From contig DAIDAB010000001.1 of NCBI GenBank assembly GCA_027310845.1, positions 1-7,804 of the forward strand: DNA of 7,804 nt, in the 5' to 3' direction. Positions within the stretch are counted from its first letter, which is position 1, and each line of letters opens with the position of its first letter. This DNA comes from a bacterium. Its GTDB lineage: Archaea > Thermoproteota > Nitrososphaeria > Nitrososphaerales > CADDZS01. The notes beneath the pieces are model-generated. The model ran no database searches. It saw only the letters and a list, made by a program, of their open reading frames with translations, and was not told the DNA's origin. This document shows positions 1-4,900 of the stretch, piece by piece. The position numbers and the translations under genes are program-made.

Positions 1-120
1 ATCGCGGATAATGATGAAACGAAGATTTGGAAGCTCTTTAACGTTGTCAACCCATCCTGCGATGGTGACTTCCTCCCCTCTATGTTGCAACAGTTCGTTG
101 GTATAGTGTGTCCTAATCAA
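1..120 (-). CDS. aspS: Aspartyl-tRNA synthetase, N-terminal fragment (cut by window edge)
   Basis: The minus strand from 120 downward encodes the first 40 residues of an archaeal-type aspartyl- (or Asp/Asn-) tRNA synthetase, which charges tRNA-Asp in the cytoplasm. The segment begins with an RTHYTNEL-like stretch and continues GEEVTIAGWVDNVKELPNL, then RFIIIRD. This is the start of the N-terminal anticodon-binding OB fold; the catalytic class II domain lies beyond the left edge. The start is TTG at 120-118, because an in-frame TAA (123-121) directly precedes it and no ATG is in frame. A GGAGGG Shine-Dalgarno at 138-133 lies 12 nt upstream, and the out-of-frame ATG at 140 is part of that site. 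The gene follows the KH protein with an 81-nt gap holding its own TATA-like element. Identity is read from the short conserved N-terminus only, so discriminating versus non-discriminating type cannot be told. Confidence 0.85.
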   Translation of the reverse strand, partial: MIRTHYTNELLQHRGEEVTIAGWVDNVKELPNLRFIIIRD

Positions 121-132
121 TTATTAAGAAAA

Positions 133-191
133 CCCTCCATGAGTACTGATTCCTTTGTCGGGAGATCTTCGGGTCCTTTTAAGCGAAAAGG
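133..191 (-). promoter_or_regulatory. Promoter and ribosome binding site of aspS, TATA inside an inverted repeat
   Basis: On the minus strand a TTAAAA TATA-like box (about 182-177) would place transcription start near 153, giving a leader of about 33 nt that carries GGAGGG (138-133) before the TTG start. The box sits within a perfect 6-bp inverted repeat, CCTTTT/AAAAGG with a 5-nt spacer (plus 175-191). The repeat could be an operator, or a weak terminator hairpin for the upstream KH gene ending at 202. These roles are inferred from sequence and spacing only. Confidence 0.4.
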
Positions 192-201
192 GAAATCTGA
201 A

Positions 202-711
202 TCACTGTCTTTCGAATTCGACCATGAGATCCATCGCACGGGTATCAAGTAGTATCTTTGCTATCTTATCCGTATCGTGCGGAAACCTCTCGGTCTTTCT
301 TCCAGGAATCACAACTTTGGTAAGCTTGCTTCCATCTGGAAGCCACACAGTGTTGACGTTGGCAATCCTCACAGGATAGAATAGGTCCTCGAGCTCCTTT
401 CTAGCTGTTGTGTCTGCTTCGGTGAGCCACACTTTCGACCCCAGAGTATCTTGAAGGCCCTTTTGGAGCATGGGATCGCGCCTTAGTGGGGCAAGAGACC
501 CAGGTTCCAGAACTAGCAAGTAGTCTCCATCAACTCTATTTGCTTTCACCAAGCTCATCTTAGAAATGCTCTGGTTCTTTTCTGCAGCTTTTGTGAGTTT
601 AATGGAAACCTCCACATCGGTGTCGCTCAATTGACCAGATCTCAATTTTGAGTCGCACTGTGGACAAAGGACCCCTGTGCGGGCGTCAAATGAGCAGATT
701 GGTGTTTTCAC
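202..711 (-). CDS. Archaeal NusA-like protein with Cys-rich N-terminus and KH domain
   Basis: This 169-residue protein belongs to the archaeal NusA-like proteins, predicted RNA-binding factors often annotated as transcription elongation factors. Residues 6-19 hold a Cys cluster (C6-x9-C16-x2-C19, ending CPQC) typical of the zinc-finger-like start of this family. The C-terminal third contains a KH-type fold with the loop PGRK at 136-139, followed by a predicted helix. The start is GTG at 711-709, since an in-frame TAG lies two codons upstream; no Shine-Dalgarno is visible, suggesting a short leader. The gene lies 95 nt after sucD and before aspS, all on the minus strand, with its own TATA-like box, so it is probably a separate transcription unit. 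The exact function of this family is not settled; binding of nucleic acid by the KH domain is the supported part. Confidence 0.78.
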   Translation of the reverse strand: MKTPICSFDARTGVLCPQCDSKLRSGQLSDTDVEVSIKLTKAAEKNQSISKMSLVKANRVDGDYLLVLEPGSLAPLRRDPMLQKGLQDTLGSKVWLTEADTTARKELEDLFYPVRIANVNTVWLPDGSKLTKVVIPGRKTERFPHDTDKIAKILLDTRAMDLMVEFERQ

Positions 712-732
712 TTTCTATGCGTTTGTACTTTC

Positions 733-753
733 GGGATTTATCCCATTAAAAAT
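733..753 (-). promoter_or_regulatory. Putative promoter of the KH gene with palindrome next to TATA box
   Basis: On the minus strand TTTTTAAT (about 753-746) resembles an archaeal TATA box; transcription would begin near 722, about 10 nt before the GTG start. Directly downstream is a perfect palindrome, GGGATAAATCCC (plus 733-744), between the TATA box and the expected start site. That is a position where archaeal repressors often bind. The promoter assignment rests on sequence and spacing. Confidence 0.4.
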
Positions 754-806
754 CTGATGGTGTCAGAGTATCATTTTCGGGCTCATTGGTGATTGAAAGA
801 CTGCCA

Positions 807-1688
807 CTACTTTGAAGCCAACGCATTCTTGATTAGAGTTGGTATATCGGACGGAAGCTGGGCGACACCGACACCAGCTGATTCAAGTGCTTCTATCTTG
901 CTATCCGCAGTGCCAGCGCCCATAGAAATTATTGCACCTGCGTGACCCATTCTCTTTCCAGCTGGGGCTTGTCTACCGGCAATGAACGAAACCATTGGTT
1001 TCCTCATTCCTTTTTGCCTGATTCGTGCTGCAAGCCTTTCTTCCGCGTCTCCCCCAATCTCCCCAATAATGACAATAGCTCGCGTTCCCGGATCATTTTC
1101 AAACATGTCGACGACCTCAAGGACATCTCTTCCGATGATAGGATCTCCCCCTATTCCAACCGCAGTGGATTGCCCAAGCCCGGCACGAGTCAGGACCCAA
1201 GCGATTTCATATGTTAGTGTACCGCTTCTTGAAACCATCCCAATGTCTCCTTTGGAGAAGATGTGACCTGGCATGATACCGACTTTGCTCTCACTGGGAG
1301 AGATCAACCCTGGGCAATTAGGACCAATAACTGTGACTCCTTTGTCGCGAGCGTAATTGATAAACTGGAGTGAATCTTGAACTGGTACATGCTCTGTGAT
1401 TGTAACCACGAGTTTGATCCCTGAATCTATCGCCTCGTATACTGCGTCTGAAGTGTAAGCGGCAGGGACAAAGATTATACTTGCGTTGATCTCCGCATGC
1501 TCTGTGATAGCCTGTCTGACGCTGTCATAAACCGGGACGCGATCGACTCTTTCTCCTAATTTTCCCGGTGTCACTCCAGCCACAACTCGAGTTCCGTACT
1601 CGAGCATGGATAGAGTGTGCGTCTTTCCCTCTCTTCCAGTCACACCTTGAACTAGAACGTTCGTTGATTTGTCGACAAGGATTGTCAG
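807..1688 (-). CDS. sucD: Succinyl-CoA synthetase (ADP-forming) alpha subunit
   Basis: SucD carries the phosphohistidine and binds CoA in the reversible reaction succinate + CoA + ATP to succinyl-CoA + ADP + Pi of the citric acid cycle, acting with SucC in the cytoplasm. The N-terminal Rossmann-like CoA-binding part reads TILVDKSTNVLVQGVTGREG and then GVTPGK. The active-site loop GHAGAIISMGAGTADSK carries the phosphorylated His (residue 249 of the 293-residue protein). A GTG at 1643 would delete about 15 conserved N-terminal residues. The conserved N-terminus instead begins at CTG 1688-1686, just after an in-frame TGA (1694-1692). AGGAAGTG (1704-1697) is a strong Shine-Dalgarno 8 nt upstream of that CTG. 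The sucC stop lies 14 nt upstream, so the two genes form an operon. The family assignment is firm; the CTG start is an inference. Confidence 0.93.
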   Translation of the reverse strand: MTILVDKSTNVLVQGVTGREGKTHTLSMLEYGTRVVAGVTPGKLGERVDRVPVYDSVRQAITEHAEINASIIFVPAAYTSDAVYEAIDSGIKLVVTITEHVPVQDSLQFINYARDKGVTVIGPNCPGLISPSESKVGIMPGHIFSKGDIGMVSRSGTLTYEIAWVLTRAGLGQSTAVGIGGDPIIGRDVLEVVDMFENDPGTRAIVIIGEIGGDAEERLAARIRQKGMRKPMVSFIAGRQAPAGKRMGHAGAIISMGAGTADSKIEALESAGVGVAQLPSDIPTLIKNALASK

Positions 1689-1696
1689 GCTTCATG

Positions 1697-1704
1697 CACT
1701 TCCT
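1697..1704 (-). promoter_or_regulatory. Ribosome binding site that selects the sucD CTG start
   Basis: AGGAAGTG on the minus strand matches 7 of 8 positions of the archaeal consensus AGGAGGTG. It overlaps the sucC stop codon TAG (1705-1703) and ends 8 nt before CTG 1688. The out-of-frame ATG at 1695-1693 is only one nt away, too close to be served by this site. Confidence 0.65.
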
Positions 1705-2842
1705 AGCTACGCGCCTCGTGCGCTAGCTTAACAACAGACTGTGCTGCAGTTTCCATTGAGTCAAGGTACTCTATCTTGTACTCCGCCAGGATCTTCCTGC
1801 CTTGTTCTTCGTTTGTTCCTACCATTCTGACAGTAAATGGAACCTTAACCTTTGACTCACTAAGAGCTCTCACTAATCCTATGGCTACTTCATCACACTT
1901 TGTGATTCCACCTAGGATGTTGACAAACACAGCCTTGAGGTTTTGTTGCTCGAGGCATATCTTGACCGCTTTATGGACATCATCCGCCCTAGATCCACCG
2001 CCCATGTCAAGGAAGTTTGCAGGTTTCCCACCAAAATATGCCACGACATCTAGCGTGGCCATTACGAGTCCTGCTCCGTTCCCTATGATGCCGATGTCTC
2101 CATCGAGCTGGACAAACGCCAGTCCCTGCTGCTGTGCCTCCCTTTCAAGAGGCGCCAATTCTTCGTCCATCTGTTTGTACTCTGGATGCCGGAACATTGC
2201 GTTATCATCAAGAGTTATTCTTGCGTCAAGAGCCACGAGAGATCCGGTCGTTGAACTAATAGCAAGCGGATTCGATTCCACAAGGTCCGCATCAATGCTC
2301 TTGAAGATGTTGTAGATCTTCAAACAAATTGACGTGAACTCATTCGCGTTCTTCTCACTCAGTCCAATTGAAAACGCAGCATCACGAGCTTCGAAATGAT
2401 GCAGTCCGATTATGGGATTTATCTCGCGTCTGAATATCTTCTCTGGCTTTGTTCTTGCTAGCTCTTCGAGATCTATTCCACCTTCGGAACTCGCGATGAG
2501 TGCAATCTTTCTCCTGGCTCTATCAACCGTAAACCCGAGATAGAGCTCTTTTTGCGATTTGACAGCTTCAACAACAAGCACAGAGTCCACTCTGATTCCC
2601 TTTATGACTGCACCAAGGAGGTTCTTGGCAATTTCATATGCTTCGGAGGGATTCTGAGCCATTTTGACTCCCCCTGCCTTGCCTCTACCTGCTACCAGTA
2701 TCTGAGCCTTGACAACCACCGGCTTTCCAATTTCTTCGGCGGAGCGTTTCGCCTCTTCAGGTGTCCCGCAAAGTGACCCACTTGGAAGCGGAATGCCTTC
2801 ATTCCGGAAGAGCTCCCTTGCTTGGTATTCGTGGATCTTCAT
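1703..2842 (-). CDS. sucC: Succinyl-CoA synthetase (ADP-forming) beta subunit
   Basis: SucC supplies nucleotide binding and the CoA-ligase domain of succinyl-CoA synthetase, pairing with SucD. Counting from the ATG at 2842-2840 it has 379 residues, close to the usual 380-390, and starts with the typical MKIHEYQARELF. The ATP-grasp region contains AGRGKAGGVK (51-60) and the metal-binding LVESNPLA (187-194). The C-terminal ligase domain contains DIGIIGNGAGL (249-259), KPANFLDMGGG (273-283) and ILGGITKCDEVA (309-320). An upstream in-frame GTG at 2896 would add 18 basic/aromatic residues with no family counterpart and would lie inside the promoter, so it was rejected. The gene is first in the sucCD operon and diverges from eL40. 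Nucleotide preference (ATP or GTP) cannot be decided from sequence alone. Confidence 0.95.
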   Translation of the reverse strand: MKIHEYQARELFRNEGIPLPSGSLCGTPEEAKRSAEEIGKPVVVKAQILVAGRGKAGGVKMAQNPSEAYEIAKNLLGAVIKGIRVDSVLVVEAVKSQKELYLGFTVDRARRKIALIASSEGGIDLEELARTKPEKIFRREINPIIGLHHFEARDAAFSIGLSEKNANEFTSICLKIYNIFKSIDADLVESNPLAISSTTGSLVALDARITLDDNAMFRHPEYKQMDEELAPLEREAQQQGLAFVQLDGDIGIIGNGAGLVMATLDVVAYFGGKPANFLDMGGGSRADDVHKAVKICLEQQNLKAVFVNILGGITKCDEVAIGLVRALSESKVKVPFTVRMVGTNEEQGRKILAEYKIEYLDSMETAAQSVVKLAHEARS

Positions 2843-2894
2843 TCCAAAAAATCTCTTCCGAGGGCGAGGTCTGTGTATGTAGAAGAGAATAACC

Positions 2895-2909
2895 ATTTAA
2901 AAGTTAAAT
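2895..2909. promoter_or_regulatory. Palindromic TATA element in the sucC/eL40 divergent promoter
   Basis: ATTTAA-AAG-TTAAAT is a perfect 6-bp inverted repeat with a 3-nt centre in the 133-nt gap between sucC and eL40. Read on the minus strand, TTTTAAAT is a TATA-like box placing transcription of sucC near 2873, about 30 nt before its ATG. Read on the plus strand, the TTAAAT half (2904-2909) could serve eL40 with a start near 2933 and a leader of about 40 nt. The symmetry may reflect a bidirectional promoter or an operator; this is inferred. Confidence 0.45.
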
Positions 2910-2975
2910 CCTGCGCATTAGCCGAAGACACTCCTTCAATCAATTACAATGGACATCTTGGGATAGTGAAACAAA

Positions 2976-3143
2976 ATGCCAATTACCGATGCAACAAAGA
3001 AACAAATGGCGCAGAAGAGGAGACTCTTTTTCAAAATATGCTTGCGGTGTGGAAGTAAGAATCCGATAATGGCGACGAGATGCCGAAAATGTAAATCGGA
3101 AGCTCTGAGGCTGAAAAATAGGGCGCTCGGAGTCAAGAAGTAG
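2976..3143 (+). CDS. rpl40e: 50S ribosomal protein eL40 (L40e)
   Basis: This 55-residue gene encodes eL40, a small zinc-binding protein of the archaeal and eukaryotic large ribosomal subunit. The protein starts MPITDATKKQMAQKRRLFFK, the family hallmark, and carries a four-Cys zinc site, C22-x2-C25-x10-C36-x2-C39. The tail is basic (LRLKNRALGVKK), as expected for rRNA contact. In eukaryotes the orthologue is fused to ubiquitin; here, as in other archaea, it stands alone. The ATG at 2976 is preceded by GGGATAGTGA (2960-2969), which could act as a weak ribosome binding site. It is transcribed away from sucC and followed 58 nt later by tRNA-Val on the same strand. Confidence 0.95.
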   Translation: MPITDATKKQMAQKRRLFFKICLRCGSKNPIMATRCRKCKSEALRLKNRALGVKK

Positions 3144-3159
3144 ACTAGTTCCTTTACAC

Positions 3160-3167
3160 TTTATTAT
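3160..3167 (+). promoter_or_regulatory. TATA-like box of tRNA-Val
   Basis: TTTATTAT lies about 38 nt before the tRNA 5' end, which would put transcription start near 3190 with a leader of about 12 nt. The assignment is based on A/T content in a GC-richer setting and on spacing. Confidence 0.4.
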
Positions 3168-3201
3168 CCGGTTGCTACAGCGCTAGACCACGGCGGGCAC
3201 T

Positions 3202-3298
3202 GGGCGTGTGGTCCAGCTGGTCTAAGACACCGCTCTCACACAGCGGGAATCGGCGGTTCGAAATGCTCTATTGGAGCACGAATATCCGCCCACGCCCA
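3202..3298 (+). tRNA. tRNA-Val (anticodon CAC) with a T-loop intron
   Basis: The cloverleaf is complete. The acceptor stem is GGGCGTG (3202-3208) with CACGCCC (3291-3297), and the discriminator A is at 3298. The D stem is GTC/GAC (3211-3213 with 3226-3228) around a loop holding GG. The anticodon stem is CCGCT/AGCGG (3230-3234 with 3242-3246) around the 7-nt loop CTCACAC; the anticodon CAC (3237-3239) reads the Val codon GTG. The T stem is GGCGG/CCGCC (3252-3256 with 3286-3290). The T-loop is interrupted by 22 nt; removing them gives the standard TTCGAAT loop and a 75-nt tRNA. The 3' CCA is not encoded. Four T residues (3300-3303) follow and may help termination. Confidence 0.93.
3263..3284 (+). 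other. tRNA intron, 22 nt, at position 59/60, bulge-helix-bulge
   Basis: The exon-intron boundaries fold into a canonical archaeal bulge-helix-bulge. The outer helix is the T stem. A 3-nt bulge TAT (3283-3285) lies on the 3' side, then a 4-bp central helix TTCG/CGAA (3257-3260 with 3279-3282), then a 3-nt bulge AAA (3261-3263). The inner helix is 5 bp, TGCTC/GAGCA (3264-3268 with 3274-3278), with loop TATTG. Cutting after the second base of each bulge excises 3263-3284 and restores the T-loop TTCGAAT. Archaeal tRNA-splicing endonuclease would cut this and RtcB-type ligase join it; neither gene is in the window. Confidence 0.88.
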
Positions 3299-3320
3299 CT
3301 TTTCCATCTATCCAGACTTG

Positions 3321-3742
3321 TCAACGGCTGGAAACACTTCCTGGAGTGGTCTCGTAAATCGGTATCAAAACCACATTAGCCCTCTTGGATACATCGATAC
3401 GGTTCGCCAGACTGGATCTTCCATGAATTCGTCAGCAATCCTGAGACCTTTGGACTTGGATATTTGATTGCTTGCGCAATAGAGATGACTAGTGTAAGAT
3501 GGTGCAGGCCTTCGTTGCTTTTGAAGAAAACTAGTAAGAAATCTCTCAGCGTCGCCAACTAATTCTATCAATTTAACGCGTAATGAACTGAGCATGAATT
3601 GTTTGAATGAGCAGTCCTTCGTAGTGCCGATCTGCTTGTAGCGAGTTACATTGCAGCCGAGAACATCCATATACGCAGCAAACGCTGAATCAACATTTCT
3701 TGCTTCGATCCCGACATGATCAAAGCGTTTGAGAAAGCTCAT
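3321..3742 (-). pseudogene. Methylmalonyl-CoA epimerase-like (VOC/glyoxalase fold), frame-broken
   Basis: Pieced together over three frames this encodes about 140 residues of a methylmalonyl-CoA epimerase-like protein, an enzyme that interconverts (S)- and (R)-methylmalonyl-CoA on the route to succinyl-CoA. The ATG at 3742 begins MSFLKRFDHVGIEA, with the first metal-ligand His. Frame one runs to FLTSFLQ near 3521. It then changes to a frame reading SNEGLHHLTL (second His) and AIKY. Near 3459 it returns to the first frame, with KSKGLRIADEF to SMYP. Near 3387 it moves to the third frame, KRANVVLIPIYE, ending at the TGA 3323-3321. Total length matches the family. The C-terminal Glu metal ligand expected in LIEL reads as LIPI, which argues for real decay; base-calling errors remain possible. 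An uninterrupted 188-codon reading from 3931 mixes this with out-of-frame iron-sulfur carrier sequence and is not a protein. Confidence 0.72.
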
Positions 3743-3743
3743 G

Positions 3744-3766
3744 GTTCCGCTGGGAGAAAGCGGAAC
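3744..3766 (-). other. 8-bp hairpin at the epimerase-like start
   Basis: A perfect inverted repeat GTTCCGCT/AGCGGAAC with a 7-nt loop ends one nt before the ATG triplet of the epimerase-like gene at 3742. In RNA it would hide the initiation region, or act as part of a terminator pair for the upstream gene. No Shine-Dalgarno is seen in its place. Confidence 0.4.
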
Positions 3767-3768
3767 AG

Positions 3769-3785
3769 AAAAGCAACGCGCTTTT
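3769..3785 (-). terminator. Hairpin with T tail after the iron-sulfur carrier gene
   Basis: Immediately after the stop codon (3788-3786) the minus strand reads AAAAGC-GCGTT-GCTTTT, a perfect 6-bp inverted repeat whose 3' arm ends in four T residues. Archaeal termination depends mainly on T-runs, so this is a plausible terminator, readable on both strands because of the symmetry. Confidence 0.4.
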
Positions 3786-4175
3786 TCACTGCGCGACCTG
3801 CTTCGCCGCTTCTTGGGTTTCCTTCTTTGCTTTGAATGAAAGGCCACATCCGCAAGAAGCGGCAGCATTCGGGTTATCAACCTTGAACCCCGAAGTCTGA
3901 AGTGTTTCCTCGTAGTCAATGACGGATCCACGCAAGTAAATGAGGCTCAACTTGTCGACGATTACCTTCACACCGTTAGATTTCACGACGGCGTCATCAG
4001 CCCCTACGGTGTCGTCAATTGACATTCCGTAAGACATTCCTGCACATCCTCCTCCGGAAATATAGAGGCGGAGGCCAGCGTCAGGTTTGCCTTCTTTTTG
4101 CAAGAGTTGTCTCACTCTGTCGAGAGCCCTGGAAGTGATACTAATTTGTTCTGAAGGCCCAGCGATGAGAGACAT
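3786..4175 (-). CDS. A-type iron-sulfur carrier protein (IscA/SufA/ErpA family)
   Basis: This 129-residue protein belongs to the HesB/IscA family, which receives Fe-S clusters from a scaffold and hands them to target enzymes in the cytoplasm. The three family cysteines are all present: C44 in GGGCAGMSYG, and C108 and C110 in SCGCGLSF. The middle segment VIVDKLSLIYLRGSVIDYEE is the family signature. The C-terminal tail after residue 112 is short, charged and variable. The ATG at 4175 fits the family N-terminus. The gene has its own promoter in the 69-nt gap after psmB and is followed by two hairpins, so it looks monocistronic. The sequence does not distinguish IscA, SufA and ErpA roles, and no scaffold or desulfurase gene is nearby. 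Confidence 0.92.
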   Translation of the reverse strand: MSLIAGPSEQISITSRALDRVRQLLQKEGKPDAGLRLYISGGGCAGMSYGMSIDDTVGADDAVVKSNGVKVIVDKLSLIYLRGSVIDYEETLQTSGFKVDNPNAAASCGCGLSFKAKKETQEAAKQVAQ

Positions 4176-4204
4176 AACAGTTGCCTACCTAAAGTCTACA
4201 GGCT

Positions 4205-4228
4205 CATTAAAGGATATATCCCTTTTGG
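4205..4228 (-). promoter_or_regulatory. Palindromic TATA region of the iron-sulfur carrier gene
   Basis: On the minus strand AAAGGGATATATCCTTTAA (about 4225-4207) contains the perfect palindrome GGATATATCC (4212-4221), flanked by AAA/TTT arms with one extra base. GATATAT or the adjacent TTTAAT could be the TATA box, giving a start near 4190 and a leader of about 15 nt. An operator for an iron- or redox-responsive repressor would suit the gene downstream, but no regulator is identified. Confidence 0.4.
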
Positions 4229-4244
4229 ATCCGGAAAACGGTCT

Positions 4245-4874
4245 TCATGCACGTTGCGGAGGATTGAGTGGCACAGTCTCTTCTCTGAGCCTGTCTTTGG
4301 TAACATACACAAGATCAACGCCATCACCACTCTGAACGTCACGTTTGATAGCGGCCCTGATCGCCTTGACTCCAAGCTCAGTTGCCTGCTCTTCAGTCAT
4401 GCCCTCTGTGTAACCATTTTCAACAACACCAATTGCTATCTCAGCTCCAGATCCAACAGCAGCATAATCATCTGGAATCACTGATCCAAGTGGATCCAGA
4501 ACATAGATCGAAGGTTTAGCATCAACGCCTCCGAGCATGACCTGAGTTATGAAAGGAATGTATCTTCTTTCAAACATGATAACTGAAAGAAGTTTTGCAA
4601 CCGAGTTCGCCGGCATAGGACGCCTAATCTCGAGCTCTCTGATCTTGACATAGGATTGGAGTTCCTTGATCAATATCTGCATATCACCAATCATTCCAGC
4701 GCAAGCAGCGCCAACCTTGTCGGTAACCTTGAATGTCTTCTTTCCGGTCTTGCTGACCACAAAACTTCCGAGAGTTACCCTCCTCTCTGCTCCCAACAAG
4801 ACTCCGTCTTTGTAAGTGATGCCTACGACGGTCGCTCCAGGAATGTAAGCCTCATTGAATGCCATAATCTGCAC
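4245..4874 (-). CDS. psmB: Proteasome beta subunit, non-catalytic type (Thr1 replaced by Ala)
   Basis: This 209-residue protein is a 20S proteasome beta subunit, part of the inner rings of the cytosolic protease. It aligns to the family from PGATVVGITYKDGVLLGAERRVT through GSGAEIAIGVVENGY and AIKRDVQSGDG. In active subunits the propeptide ends in Gly before Thr1; here that position is Ala14 (GGA GCG ACC), so no nucleophile and no self-cleavage are expected. The helper residues remain: E30, K46, S142, D179 and S182 equal 17, 33, 129, 166 and 169 in usual numbering. YVLDPLGSVI and YAAVGSGAEIAIGV resemble the non-catalytic beta subunit of Sulfolobus as I remember it, so this is probably the structural paralogue, with an active beta elsewhere. 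The start is GTG 4874 (AGGAG at 4894-4890) or ATG 4865. It lies 26 nt after rtcA, likely in one operon. Confidence 0.92.
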   Translation of the reverse strand: MQIMAFNEAYIPGATVVGITYKDGVLLGAERRVTLGSFVVSKTGKKTFKVTDKVGAACAGMIGDMQILIKELQSYVKIRELEIRRPMPANSVAKLLSVIMFERRYIPFITQVMLGGVDAKPSIYVLDPLGSVIPDDYAAVGSGAEIAIGVVENGYTEGMTEEQATELGVKAIRAAIKRDVQSGDGVDLVYVTKDRLREETVPLNPPQRA

Positions 4875-4900
4875 AACTGAAACATATTTCTCCTGGCTGG

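Noticed and set aside
1643..1695. ATG at 1695 or GTG at 1643 as sucD start
   Set aside because: The ATG is out of frame and one base from the Shine-Dalgarno. The GTG would cut off conserved residues of the CoA-binding fold.
1776..2315. A 179-codon plus-strand frame opposite sucC
   Set aside because: It lies wholly antisense to a well-conserved gene and has the Ser/Pro/Cys-rich composition typical of an antisense shadow.
2843..2896. Upstream GTG start for sucC adding 18 residues
   Set aside because: The extension is basic and aromatic with no family counterpart and overlaps the TATA element; the ATG at 2842 begins the standard MKIHEYQA.
3144..3200. A second RNA gene between eL40 and tRNA-Val
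   Set aside because: Only a TATA-like box and a short GC-rich stretch are present, with no cloverleaf or long helix.
3365..3931. A 188-codon minus-strand frame running from within the iron-sulfur carrier gene through the epimerase region
   Set aside because: Its first 63 residues are an out-of-frame reading of the carrier gene (Arg/Lys/Ser-rich, no family features). Only the part from 3742 carries homology, and that part changes frame.
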